Shown piece after piece: positions 22,525-33,217 of a stretch of 64,000 nucleotides of DNA. The translations under genes were made by a program, and so were the position numbers. The stretch comes from Paragyromitra xinjiangensis (lineage: Eukaryota > Ascomycota > Pezizomycetes > Pezizales > Discinaceae), in the NCBI GenBank assembly GCA_038503065.1, contig JBCAMK010000015.1, positions 1,488,001-1,552,000 of the forward strand, written 5' to 3'. The notes under the pieces were generated by a model. It searched no databases and was not told the origin of the DNA. It saw only the letters and a list, made by a program, of their open reading frames with translations. Within the stretch, counting starts at the first letter, position 1, and each line of letters opens with the position of its first letter.

Positions 22525-23634
22525 ATGTCGAGTCATCCAGACGGGCTGTCTGCGTCGGAGGTGCTATATTCAGTGTCTCCAATTGACCTATCAGTGCCAT
22601 ACGATGAGACGAGCGCGAAAGGGAAGACGATCCTCATTACCGGAGGCGCGAGTGGGATTGGGGAGGGTATATTCAGAAAGTTCGCAGCACTGGGGTAAGA
22701 GAGATTGTAAATCCCACACGATCTAAAAGCCAGTCTAACAGTCTCCAGGGCTTGTGTAATAATCGGCGACCTAAACGCCCAACGCGGCGAAGCCCTCGTC
22801 TCTGAACTCCGCTCCTCCGCCAAAAACCCAAAGTACCCCTCCCCCCTCCCCCACTCAAACACCCCCTAACACACTTACAGTCTCCACTTCCTCCCCTTAG
22901 ATGTAACCTCCTACGCCTCCCAAACCGCCTTCTTCCGTGCCTCCCTCTCCCTCTCCCCATCCCACACCCTCAACACCATAATCGTCAACGCCGGCGTCGG
23001 CGAACTCGGTAACTTCGTCTCCCCGACAGGCCCGGTACACCTCGACCCCCCCGAACCAGACCTAACCTCCATCGACGTGAACCTCAAGGGCGCAATCTAC
23101 ACCACCCGACTCGCACTACACCATCTCCAAGCCACCCCAGCGAGTGAAGACCGCACCATCATCTTCCTTGGCTCAATTGCGTCGTTTGCCGGCGGGTCGG
23201 CAATGGCGCTGTATTGTGCGAGTAAACATGGGCTTTTGGGGTTCTTTAGGAGTCTACGGTTGTACCCGTCGATGCGCGCGGGGGTTAGGTTGAATATTGT
23301 GTGTCCGTACTTTGTGGACACGCCGATTCTGCCGATTGCGGGGAAGGTGTTGTTGACAGGGTTGGAGATGGCAAGGTTGGAGGATGTGGTGGATAGTGTG
23401 GGGAGGTTTGTGTGTGATGAGGGGGTTGCCGGAAGGTGTTTGATGGTTGCGCCGAGGGGGAGTGGGGGGGTTGTGGAGGTGGGGTTGGAGGAGATGGAGG
23501 AGGTTGAGGTGTTTACGAGGAGGGTGGTTAGGGCGTTGAATGCGGAGGCGAGGGTTGGTATGTGGGCGAGGATGGTGAGGGATTTGGTGGTGGTGTTGGT
23601 GTTGGGGCCGTTGATGAGGTTGGTGGGGAGGTAG
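22525..23634 (+). CDS. Short-chain dehydrogenase/reductase
   Basis: This is an NAD(P)(H)-dependent oxidoreductase of the classical SDR type; the substrate cannot be told. Three exons (22525-22694, 22749-22832, 22881-23634; introns 54 and 48 bp) join to 335 residues. The cofactor motif TGGASGIG is at residues ~39-46. An Asp after the second strand (VIIGDLN) hints at NAD(H) preference. NAG appears in IIVNAGVGEL. The catalytic Tyr and Lys lie in YCASK at about residues 196-200, after the serine of GSIASFAG. A C-terminal hydrophobic stretch (VVVLVLGPLMRL) may associate with a membrane. Third codon positions are mostly C up to about 23160 and mostly G after about 23200, a striking switch inside one exon. 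Confidence 0.94.
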
Positions 23635-23920
23635 TGGGTGGGTTTCTTTATGGTGTCTAGATGTGTTATGTACTAGAATTTGCGGTTATTAACGTTCGGT
23701 ATTAGATATGCAGTTCTAGCTTTGTTGAATATGTCTGGTAGTATTTATTGAAATATACTAGAAGTGAGAACTACAGCTCCGTGAGATCCTGGTTCGTCCG
23801 TAACCCAGACCAACCGAAGGGTTTAATATTTGGCAACCAGCGACGAATTTAGTTGGCTATTATATGCAGCATACTAGCTATACTCTTTTCCCCCGCCAGG
23901 GAGCAATGATTGATAGTATA
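23635..23920. other. SDR 3' flank, start of the gene desert
   Basis: This AT-rich stretch follows the dehydrogenase stop codon and runs up to the TA-flanked terminal-inverted-repeat element. No gene is seen. Confidence 0.3.
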
Positions 23921-24384
23921 CAGTACAATCGCCCTATAAGAATATGATTTTGTAGCGACACTATATTCTTATAAGGGGGGTATTCTTATAGAAAAACCGA
24001 GTGATTTTTTATGACCTTGAGTTGTGGCTCCTTGATCGATTGTATCATCAACGTCTCTCTATCCACCCTTATATAACCACGCAGACTGATCTTTAAAACC
24101 CATAGTGATCTTTTTCTGCTCCTGGCCCGCTATCTCTGCCGCAGTGTAACTTAAACAGGAGTAAGAAGCTAGGGATGATCTATCTGAATCAGAGGCCTCC
24201 CAATAAAAACCTCCTAACCCTGACCGCCATATAAGAATATACTAACAAAAAACAGCAGGCTGCTAAGAATATTCTTTTGTAGCGATATTCTTACTTTTGC
24301 ATACAAAATTCTCTGGTTCTGCTGGCCATATTCTTATAGGCTGTTTATTCTTATAAACAGAATTCTTATAGGGCGATTCTACTG
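23921..24384. mobile_element. Pogo/Tc1-like non-autonomous element (MITE)
   Basis: The two ends are inverted repeats of about 23 bp beginning CAGTA and containing ATCGCCCTATAAGAAT, with a single mismatch near the tip. TA flanks both sides (23919-23920 and 24385-24386), as expected from the TA target duplication of Tc1/mariner/pogo transposons, whose termini often start CAGT. The interior has no transposase frame. The word ATAAGAATA or its complement recurs about nine times, and a TTTTGTAGCGA segment occurs twice, so the element may contain nested or partly duplicated copies. It is 464 bp long. The assignment to pogo rests on end sequence and target site only. Confidence 0.82.
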
Positions 24385-24386
24385 TA

Positions 24387-27300
24387 TTGGTATATTTGGC
24401 TCTATTTACATCATAGAAAATCACTCGTGGACGCCTCATCGCGTTAGTTTATAAGGATGTTCTCGTCACATATATAACACATATCACGCAGATTCTACCA
24501 TCAAAGTAAGACCCTTGATTACACGTAGGGTCGTGTTTGTGTGCTTGACGTTCTGGGTCTGCATGTCATCCGATCTAGATAGACTAAGTGAGAAATTTGT
24601 GTTGTAGAGCCACCTGAACAAACTATGGAATTACAAAAGTCTTTTAGCATCTTTCCGTCAGAGCATAAATGCCCTTCTTTTCCCCCGTAGTCCTTCTCCC
24701 CCTCGTCACCACAAACTCCATAATATCCGTTGCTACCGTCTGAGAATCTCAACAGACATATTCGTTCCAGCTTCTTCTTTGCTAGCCCTATAATCCTAGA
24801 TGGGGCTTAATGTGCCTCTTACGGATTTATTCGCTCACGTTACCATCAAAAGTCTCTGACAACCATTCGAAACACTCCTCAGGTATAAACTCCTTGGGTA
24901 TTAACGTTAAGGCCTCACAGCTCCCTATGGCGCTAGCACCATAGTTATCCTAATCTCCCCATCATCATCTCGTGTTTTCAAGTCTTCAGCCGGAGTCCAT
25001 ACTGGAATCCATCCACCATCATCCAAGAGCACTGGCACACCACAAAAGTACAACCCCCAATTAACATCATATCGATCAAGCAAACTCTACAGCTGAGGAA
25101 CCCGGGTGAAGACCGAACCACCAGCAGTTTTATTATTCTAACTAGTGGTACTCCACAATCCCTCGAACCAACCCTTCTACCGCACCATAGTCGATGCTTC
25201 TAGTCCATCGCGTCACAAATCTCGTTACTTCATACTTCATATGGTGGCGAACCAACACTTCACCTGTCTTTTAACGCCAAATGACTAGGGCTCCTATGGC
25301 TCTGGAAGATGTGGGAACTTGTATTCTACTGCGAGCAAGTTCCCGTGTGAGGGTTTGCCGTTGTGGCGGTTGTTGGACTCGATGTTCTTGGAGTTGCGGT
25401 TGCGCACTCTGGTTCGTGTACTTGAGAGACTTGTCGTTTAGTGGGATGTCGTAGTTGGTCTACGGAGTTAAGATTCTAGGTGTATTCCTAGTGTGTTTAG
25501 CTGGAGCTATCTTCAAAGGGTTCGGCCCCGCAGATAATGATACAACAATGACGGATGGGAGGGTGGGGTGGGAAGGAGAAGAGAATGCTGGGGGTATCTG
25601 AAGAATTTCCAGGTAGTGATTATGAGGAGATTTGGGGGTATCGGGCGTGTAAATGGACAGGTAGGCGGTTGTATGTGATGGAGAAGGCTACGTGAAGGAG
25701 GTTGGGCTTTTATGGACGGTGAAAGATAGTCTCTTTTTTGGTTATTGCTGTCTCTTGCTTAGCGCTGAAGGCATGATAGTACAGGTATGTCTGCTTGGAG
25801 TTAGGTAGTTGTTATAGCACAATCACTCATGAGGGTTCAGGTTATAGGAATATTCGCCTTGTAAGGATATGCGGTTCGGAACTACATTTGTCCTTAGCTT
25901 CCCGTGGAAATTTAATTATAAGAATGCAGGTTTGTCCTAACTGTATCCCTTACAGGGTAGTTGTGCAATTTAGTCATCCGAAAACTAGGCTATTTACGAG
26001 ATTCTTAGTGCTGAAATATGTTTCTTTAATGACTTTAAGCAGTTCTTCACCCCGCTCGGGCTATTGTGACTTGGATTTCCGTAGCTTTCATTTTGACCAT
26101 TTTCCGAGTGATATCTAAAGATTATATGATATCGATTGATTGATTGATGATTCATACACGCATTCAACCCTTTGGATCGTAACGGCAGGATTATATAATA
26201 TGTCTTAGGGGTGAAAAGATCAGAGTTACACAGTGATTCAGAATTGTTTAAGTTTCTCCTGGCCTTTCTCGTACGAGAAGGCTTTCGTGTCGTTCAGATT
26301 ACTGCTAGTTTGTTTACCTAAATTCTACACCAGTGACAGGGCAGAGGTTCAGTGTTATTTTACTCCCATTGATTGGATTGGTCTTACATTTAGGAAAGAT
26401 AGTGCACAGAGAGACATGAACTCGATTGGAATATCCCCAACGAAAAATAAAACACAAATTTCACAGTATTATCAGACGAGATCCAAGTCATCTCTCCTAA
26501 CTAATGCAGGTTCTTGGGATATCTGTTCTATGAATTAGTCTTTAGTGCTAAAGCATGTCATCCCTATGGCTAAATGCGAGTTATCCAATACGAAGACAGC
26601 CGAACACGGAGCAGTTGAATCTTTTTCAGTCCCAACTCAGTGAACACTTTTGTAGTGGTGATCCAAGTCACACGTCCTCATGGGAGTCCTTAAACAGTTG
26701 TTATTGCCGTGCCAGGACACAGCTAAGGATCTGACCTAGCTAGAGCATTCGTGCATACCACCATTGGATAAGTACTATAAGTTCCGGTAGGAGCACTTAA
26801 TTTTAGGTGAGAGAATAACACGCTAGCTCACGTGAACCTTCCGCGGGATGGATCGCCTCCCTCAGGCTCGTTGATATGATCTCCATCGATAAGTCTACAT
26901 GGTTTGCGGGACTAACAGGGGGATGTTGCAAGTATGCACGGTATCCCTTGGTGGACATCATGTAGGCTCGTTCCCACCCCCTACTGCTGTATGGACTGGG
27001 CACGAGACTAGCCATCATGAATGTTGGATTGGTTCGCTGGTGCCCCAATGTTGATCAACCCATTGAGTTCTAAAAATTCGCCAAATTCTTCGGCTGGTTT
27101 AATTTCGTCTAAAGGATATGTTGGTTGAATCCGCTACGGAGCTACCCAATAACCCCACCTCCAGAGAATTCGGCAAGGAAAAATATCACTTGGTGCGTCA
27201 CACCATATCAAACTATAGGAACGTTAACCAGCTTAAGTATCCATATGCAAACGCGTTTATGCGTACACGTAAGACAAAAAAAAAATCTATCGGTTCAAGA

Positions 27301-27417
27301 AGAATAAACCCAAGACAGAACACTACAATAGAGTAAGAACGAAAAAATCTGTTGTAAGAGGGGTGTGGGGGATGCTCTCAATTTAATCGTTTACAATCTG
27401 TGCTGTCTCACTTTGAA
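24387..27417. other. Gene desert, first part
   Basis: About 3 kb have no supported coding region. Open frames are short and random-looking. No tRNA and no second copy of the flanking elements was found. Some of the DNA is likely decayed mobile sequence. Confidence 0.4.
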
Positions 27418-27446
27418 ACTCAGGCTCGAGGCTGTCGAGCCTGAGT
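27418..27446. repeat. Perfect 12-bp inverted repeat around a 5-nt loop
   Basis: Arms ACTCAGGCTCGA and TCGAGCCTGAGT are exact reverse complements separated by GGCTG. Related GAGCCTGAG words recur at about 27475, and GCTCGAG-rich sequence fills the hAT-like element about 750 bp away. It may therefore be a scrap of the same transposon family rather than a regulatory hairpin. Confidence 0.75.
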
Positions 27447-28175
27447 GAAAATACCTGTTGCATGACTGCTACCGAGCCTGAGGCGGATGCTGCATGGTTT
27501 AGTGTAACATGCATACCCCTGTTGGTGCAGACACCACATGGATCCTCCAGTTAAATATTGGCGCCTAGCTGTGAATTGACGCATATGAGACTAGGTTCTT
27601 ATTATTTGCTGCAGGTAGCCTGACGACTGCAGAAAAGCCGGGGCTGATGTTGGAGCGATTGCAAAAAAGTGACAAGTATGTACCAGTGCACTAGTTCGGT
27701 AGGATTATTCGGTTCCGTTCAGCAGTAAGTGATCGTGCAGTTGCGCGGAGTGCTATAAAACAGGGGCAGTCTAACTGGATAACTATCCGGAGGTGACGAA
27801 AATGGCTTAGCAATCCTAAGTGTTCAGCATCTATCAAAGCCTATCAAGCCCTAAGTATTGTGCTGCATCTCAGCAAATAAACCGTTCCATAGACTGACTA
27901 CCGGAAGAACTGTCTCTAAATAATCGAATGAGTCATATGCAGTGCTTCCCTGCCGTGCGGTACGAGGTTTCGAAGGAAGTTTAACTAGCGAATTGCTGTA
28001 CATCCCCATTATGTCGGTAGTCACCACATGGAGGAGAAAAATGATTACAGTATTTTACAGCCGTCCGCTGGAGAGCTAACTTTGTGGAGGCAGGAAGTGG
28101 AACTCTTCCATTAATGTGGTAGTTGTCTAATTGCCTTTGTTGACCTTTGCTGCCACTTTAAGGGTGGCAGCACAG
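27447..28175. other. Gene desert between the GCTCGA hairpin and the hAT-like element
   Basis: No gene, tRNA or recognisable repeat other than scattered GAGCCTGAG-like words near the left end. Confidence 0.3.
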
Positions 28176-28183
28176 GTGATAGC

Positions 28184-28610
28184 TAGTGATGTCCGTGAGC
28201 CTGTTCGAAACGAGCCCAGGGAAGAGCTCGAGCCGGCTCGGCTCGTGGCTATTAGGGCTCGTGGTGTTCGAGTTGAGCAGTTAGGCTTGAGCCCAGGTTC
28301 GATCCCAGAGGGGCATTAGGGGCCCGTAGAAAGAGGGGAGGGAGTGGGGAGTGACTATTTGTGAGCAATGTTAACAATCTGTGTATTGAATTCCCGTTAG
28401 TATGTACTATACTAGTATAAGATACGGTAATACAACCAGTAGAGTCTCACCATACACACCGGCACGCACAATCTATATATGATTAGTCAAGGCTCGAGCC
28501 CAAAGCTCGAGTTTCTAAAATTGAGGCTCGAACAAGCTCGTCTCTTGAGTTCTTTAGCTCGTGTTATTTGAGCCCAAGGCTCGAGCAGGCTCAGCTAGTG
28601 GAGATCACTA
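28184..28610. mobile_element. hAT-like non-autonomous element (MITE), 427 bp
   Basis: A perfect 8-bp direct repeat, GTGATAGC, sits at 28176-28183 and 28611-28618, the target-duplication size of hAT transposons. The element begins TAGTGATGTCC and ends GGAGATCACTA, which are inverted repeats with one mismatch over 11 bp. Subterminal regions on both sides are packed with GCTCGAG/GAGCCC words, also typical of hAT ends. There is no transposase; the short open frame over the left end is only the translated repeat. The perfect target duplication suggests a fairly recent insertion. Confidence 0.9.
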
Positions 28611-28618
28611 GTGATAGC

Positions 28619-30557
28619 GCAAGGGATAGGGACGTCTAGACTAGGATGAGCAGCATATGCTTGAGTTATAACTATCTGGTGAAGAAGGCTGTGGAAGGAT
28701 GTATTGGAGGTATTGGGCTTACTATTGGGTCTCTCCATAACAATAGATCTAGTTTACTCATGGTGACAAAAGGTTTGGCCGTAAGTCCATCTTGACACAG
28801 TAGCAATTAACCTATTCCATAGTCCGGTAAAGCTGCCCCCCCCTTAGAGGGCTAGATTTCGATTGGTTGGTTTCCAATTGACTAAGCTACGATTCTATGT
28901 CTAGCCACCACCACTTTGGGGGGGGGGCAGCATTTTTTACCGGGTTATGGGATAGCGTACGGTGAAACTTCCACCAATACACGCCAAGACAGTATCTTCT
29001 AGACCTGAGAGGAACTTTTTCGAACCTTCGTAGGGTTGGTGGGAGGTATTGGAAGAAGCTCTGAATCATAGCCTGCAGCGTCAACATATTCATTCACCTA
29101 GCATTTTCTCAAACACCTATACCCCATAATTGTGTGTTATTGCTATTGCTGAAGTTTCGCCGCACACACTGCGGTTGTAGGAGTTATTACTTAGGTGGTT
29201 AATATCTCAAATGAAACGATGCAACCACGCAACCAATCATTGCAACCTAAAAAATTATAGTAACCCAAAGTTCAACATGATGGACAATTTACGCATACAA
29301 CTAGGTTACTGGCTAGTTTGCTACAAGCTATTGAATCGCTGTCGCTTTTTTGAGGTTATAAAGCAGTTTCATTCCATTCGAGACGGCAATTATCACTCAA
29401 GCATCAGCCCTATCTAGCTCGGATTAGTTTAGAGATAGTCTGATAAAACCAACCTACGACTATTCTGGACTTTAGGATAGCAAATAAACTCTCCAGAGGA
29501 TATACATCCTGCCAAGTCCCATTCTAGCCTAAAAAGATGGGCAAAAATAAGCATAAGTAAAGAGTAATAGACACTACAAGCACTGTGCTAAGAATCAATA
29601 ACTAGAGTGATATAGTAGGGACAAAGTTGACAAAGGTATGAGCAGCTGCGGAACAAAGATAATGAGAACGAGGGCTTAGGAGTAGCAACGGGGTGGTAGT
29701 AGTGCCAACTACGAGCATCTTGCTCCTCTACGGGTTCAATATATTAATATGTCATTGGCTCAAATATACAGTACGCGTATTCCCCGTCATAATCTATCAC
29801 TCGATTAAATCATCATCTACGTTGGCTGGAAATATCGATCGAAGAACGAGACCTAGTTGCTCTTCTTCTAGCTGATCTAAATAAGCCTTTTCTGGTGGCT
29901 TTAAGAAGGACCTCCAAAATGCACGTAATATATGGGCAAGATGTACATAGTCGCGCTAAGAAATAAGCATTAGGAGGCCAATCCCCAAACATCTGAAGGC
30001 AGCAACGATTATTTTAAGACTCGCAGAAAAATGTGCCATTGGTAATACATAGGAGACCCCTTGTCACATTGCCTTGGAAGATAACGTCTGACAGGATGGT
30101 GTTTGAGATACGGATAGCTCACCGTGTGATGGATAGTTCGTTTCTGACCAAACTCTAACTCACTCTTACCGGATCCCCTTTCTGTCTGTCACTTGGCCGA
30201 GAGGAGATTGTGCCACGTCCTAATTGACTACATGGAAGGTAAGAGACCATCAACGAAAGCTCACAGGCGTGCATCTACCGAAGTAGGCGGGATATCGGTT
30301 ACTCAACACTTTTTTCCCTAGATCCTATGATGTATCCTGCACAGATGCGAGTAGCCACTTCACGTTCGAATATCGAGCGCTGTACAACGAATGGGGCACA
30401 CAACCCTTAAGAATCCAAAGAATCTTTACCATATTGAGCCACCAACATAAAGCCAAGTTTATTTACAGGCCGTATTATCGTGACTCCTCTCCTACCTACC
30501 ACCCCTTACCTGTAAAATAGTTTACCACACTGCTCAACATAAAAAGTAATGTTTTAG
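28619..30557. other. Gene desert, hAT-like element to tRNA-Leu
   Basis: About 1.9 kb have no supported gene. Short C and G homopolymer-like runs occur near 28835-28930. No terminal repeats or tandem repeats stand out. Confidence 0.35.
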
Positions 30558-30638
30558 TGAATAGAGTGAGACTCGAACTCACGCGGGTTGCCCCACTAGC
30601 ACCTGAAGCTAGCGCCTTAACCGCTCGGCCATCTATCC
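30558..30638 (-). tRNA. tRNA-Leu (CAG)
   Basis: On the minus strand the 5' acceptor strand GGATAGA pairs with TCTATTC before discriminator A. The D-arm (GCCGAGCGGTTAAGGC) is the usual Leu/Ser form. The anticodon arm CTAGC-TTCAGGT-GCTAG places CAG at 34-36. A long variable arm (TGGGGCAACCCG) marks a class II tRNA, and the T-arm is GTGAG-TTCGAGT-CTCAC. Length is 81 nt, with no intron and no encoded CCA. Confidence 0.95.
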
Positions 30639-31175
30639 ATATTTTCCTAATTCGGAAACACAGATTTGATCCTAGGGATATACAAAATGAATTGAGGCTA
30701 GACTCTCATCTAGTGTTCCTGTGCCGGTGCTGAATATCTTGCAGCAGGGAATCATTGGTTGACGGGCGGAGTTGTCCGGACAGGCATATCCACAGGAGAA
30801 AACCACCTTCTAAGTGTTTCGCTTTGAAAGGATTGCCAGGAAATCAGCTCTATACTCAATAATTTGGCCAGTCTACGGATCCTAAACTCAGAGTTGAAAG
30901 TTTGAGCCTGACGGGTGATATACCATGATTCCATTAGCTTCCACAAAACCAACCAAATCACGTACTAACGTATATACAAGACTACCATAGCAATGTATCA
31001 TGTGAGAGACAGTACGAAATAGATGTTTCAATGTGTACGTTTACCTACGCGCGATATATTTAGCAACCCAGCACCTGTCTTGGCGTTGATTCTAGCGTAG
31101 CGACTCTCGGCATAACTCAATTCCAACCTCAACTTACCACCCCGCCTCACGCCGCAGCCTAGTACCAATCTTGCA
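30639..31175. promoter_or_regulatory. Intergenic, tRNA-Leu to Vma22-DUF952 fusion
   Basis: This stretch holds the tRNA-Leu upstream flank and the leader of the fusion gene, with a C-rich tract just before ATG 31176. No further gene is seen. Confidence 0.3.
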
Positions 31176-32057
31176 ATGTCTGAACATCTTGACGAGCTTA
31201 TGCTCTCGTATCTCGATACTATCGATACATATCAATCCCTCCGTACATCCCTAAGCTCTCGGTTCTCCGCTGGGTTTCTGGCCCTTGCACAAGCAAATTT
31301 CCATTCGACTAGTGGAAGATACGGGCAGGATTCTTACGATGAAAGGATGTCTGCACTGAGGGGTGTTGAGATACGGGAGGGAGGGGATGGAACTGCGTTC
31401 AAAAGCAAGAAGGTTGAGGTGGAGCGAGAAGGGGGAGAGAAAGATAAGAAAGAGAAGGGTAATGAGGGCGGGGAGGAAGAAATTGAAAATGTTGAAAATG
31501 TTGAGGACAAAAAGAGCATAAAAAGGCCAGACCATCGAGACCCAATAAGATGGTTCGGCATCTTGGTTCCTCCTGCACTACGAACTGTCCAATCCGAATT
31601 CGCCTCAGCTGTGGAAACTGACATCCCGCAACTCCTAACAACCCTTTCGAAGCTTTCCTCTCTCGAATTCCAGGTTAATAGGATACGGACGAAGTATATG
31701 TATAAGATCCTTATCGCCGCGCCACCCTCGCCGCTACCTGAGGCTCTCCCACTCTCCCCACTAGATAAATCGTCAGGATTTATCCATCTTTGCACGGCAA
31801 CACAGATCCCAGGAGTTATTAGCATGTTTATGGGGTCCGCAGAAAAGCTGTGGTTGTTAAAGATCCCGTATGAGAAGATTAAACCAGATTTAAAGTGGGA
31901 AGGCATTCCAGGAAGTGGTGGGAGAGGGGAGAAATTTCCTCATCTTTTTAATCTGAAATTAGGGGTCGACGAGGTGGAGGATTGGAAAGAGTTTGAGAGA
32001 GATTCGAAGGTGGGATGGGATGGTGTTTTCGATAATACCACCTGGCTACAGAAATAA
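31176..32057 (+). CDS. Vma22/CCDC115-like protein fused to a DUF952 domain
   Basis: One uninterrupted frame of 293 residues holds two recognisable modules. Residues 1-172 match Vma22/CCDC115, the ER factor that helps assemble the V-ATPase Vo sector. An N-terminal helix has LDELMLSYLDTIDTYQ, a charged Glu/Lys-rich linker (about 68-117) follows, and then DPIRWFGILVPPALR, the family's hallmark. Residues ~176-272 match DUF952, a small domain normally found alone in bacteria and eukaryotes: YKILIAA start, SGFIHLCTATQIPGV, a LWLLKI strand and FPHLFN near the end. The seam (RIRTKYMYKIL) has no stop, frameshift or splice site, so I read it as a genuine fusion. DUF952 function is unknown. Confidence 0.87.
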   Translation: MSEHLDELMLSYLDTIDTYQSLRTSLSSRFSAGFLALAQANFHSTSGRYGQDSYDERMSALRGVEIREGGDGTAFKSKKVEVEREGGEKDKKEKGNEGGEEEIENVENVEDKKSIKRPDHRDPIRWFGILVPPALRTVQSEFASAVETDIPQLLTTLSKLSSLEFQVNRIRTKYMYKILIAAPPSPLPEALPLSPLDKSSGFIHLCTATQIPGVISMFMGSAEKLWLLKIPYEKIKPDLKWEGIPGSGGRGEKFPHLFNLKLGVDEVEDWKEFERDSKVGWDGVFDNTTWLQK

Positions 32058-32551
32058 GGGAAGCATGTCCTTCTTATCAGCGTCTCGGCTAGTGCTTAGC
32101 TCAGAGCTGAGTTTTTATTCCACAGCTTGCCATAGGCATTCTTCGTATAGAATCTAGTGGTGAAGTGGTTCCCATGAAAATTCGTTTGTATTTTACAAGG
32201 CGTGGGAATACGTTCTAGTATCTGAAGTTCTGCAAAACGTGTCGTGCATACTTTCGAAAAGGGCAGTGGATTTCTGAAAATGAGTTTCTGGAAGTGCTAA
32301 GGGTAAATATCTCTCTGCTGAGTAAATCTCGTTAAATAGTAAATAGTAGGTGAAGGAGTGGAGTTTTGTCAACGCATACATATGAAATACCCCATCATAT
32401 CAAACAACCCGCTCTTCTATACAAAGGAAACCCTAGGAAAATTGGATAAAACTGAATGACAGGCAAAGGAGAATTAGCTAGCCTTTAAGCAGAATACACA
32501 AACACCGAGCATCACTCGATTGAGCGAATTGCTTCAATTCCTGCCTTATTA
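32058..32551. other. Convergent intergenic region
   Basis: This 0.5-kb AT-rich gap lies between the convergent fusion gene and the orphan leftward gene. It probably contains both 3' UTRs. No other feature is seen. Confidence 0.35.
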
Positions 32552-33217
32552 TCAGTTCTGTTTTTGAGTTTTACCTTCCCTAATTCTTCCCTTCCCACGG
32601 CGACTAAAGATCTTGGTAACAGCCCCCCACACGGCCTTGGCCCACCTCTTCAACATAGATTTACTCTTCACCGCTACAAGAACCGCCTCGTTCTCGCGAC
32701 CCACAAAATTTTCCTGAACACAGGCCACGGGTTTCAGTGGTGGATTCCCAGTTACCTCGATCGAGGATGCAGGTGGCGTAATCGTGATAGTAGTATCTTC
32801 CTTTATCTCTTTCGCGGGTAGAGGTTTGCCGTGAATCGTGGCATGAAATGCCTCGTCATCGTAACAGAAGGGATCCGATTCTGCTCCTTCATCGGTTGTA
32901 GCCGACTCAGTGCCCCATTCTGAGAACGTGCTAACAGCGAAGAGAAGTGGACTTGAGCTGAATAACCCTTGGTCGTTATCATCGTCGTAGTCGTTCTCTT
33001 CTTTGTCATGGGCTGCGTGCTTGTGGTTGGAGGTGCGTATGATAGGTAATGGTTGCGACGCATTCGAGCGATATTCAATTTTATCGACTTCATCTTTTCT
33101 GAAGCCACGGTGAGGGTCGGTGGACGAAGAAGTCGTATCGTCGGCGCTAAGCATGGTTGCTGCCGTAAGATGGACCAGGAAGCTATACCAAATCAGTAGA
33201 AATCCCAATATCACCAT
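32552..33217 (-). CDS. Orphan protein with N-terminal hydrophobic segment
   Basis: This is a single 221-residue frame that I cannot assign to a family. The first ~20 residues (ILGFLLIWYSFLVHLTAA) look like a signal peptide or anchor. The middle is acidic and Ser/Thr-rich. The last ~35 residues are strongly basic with a short amphipathic stretch (MLKRWAKAVWGAVTKIFSRR), which could bind membranes or nucleic acid. A second ATG 21 codons in would remove the hydrophobic segment, so the start is uncertain. There are no neighbours in an obvious pathway. Coding status is supported only by length and ordered composition. Confidence 0.5.
   Translation of the reverse strand: MVILGFLLIWYSFLVHLTAATMLSADDTTSSSTDPHRGFRKDEVDKIEYRSNASQPLPIIRTSNHKHAAHDKEENDYDDDNDQGLFSSSPLLFAVSTFSEWGTESATTDEGAESDPFCYDDEAFHATIHGKPLPAKEIKEDTTITITPPASSIEVTGNPPLKPVACVQENFVGRENEAVLVAVKSKSMLKRWAKAVWGAVTKIFSRRGKGRIREGKTQKQN

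Noticed and set aside
25795..26118. 107-residue frame in the gene desert
   Set aside because: No domain or ordered composition; consistent with chance in a long gene-free stretch.
28131..28319. 62-residue frame overlapping the hAT-like element
   Set aside because: It is the translation of GCTCGAG/GAGCC repeats inside the element, not a gene.
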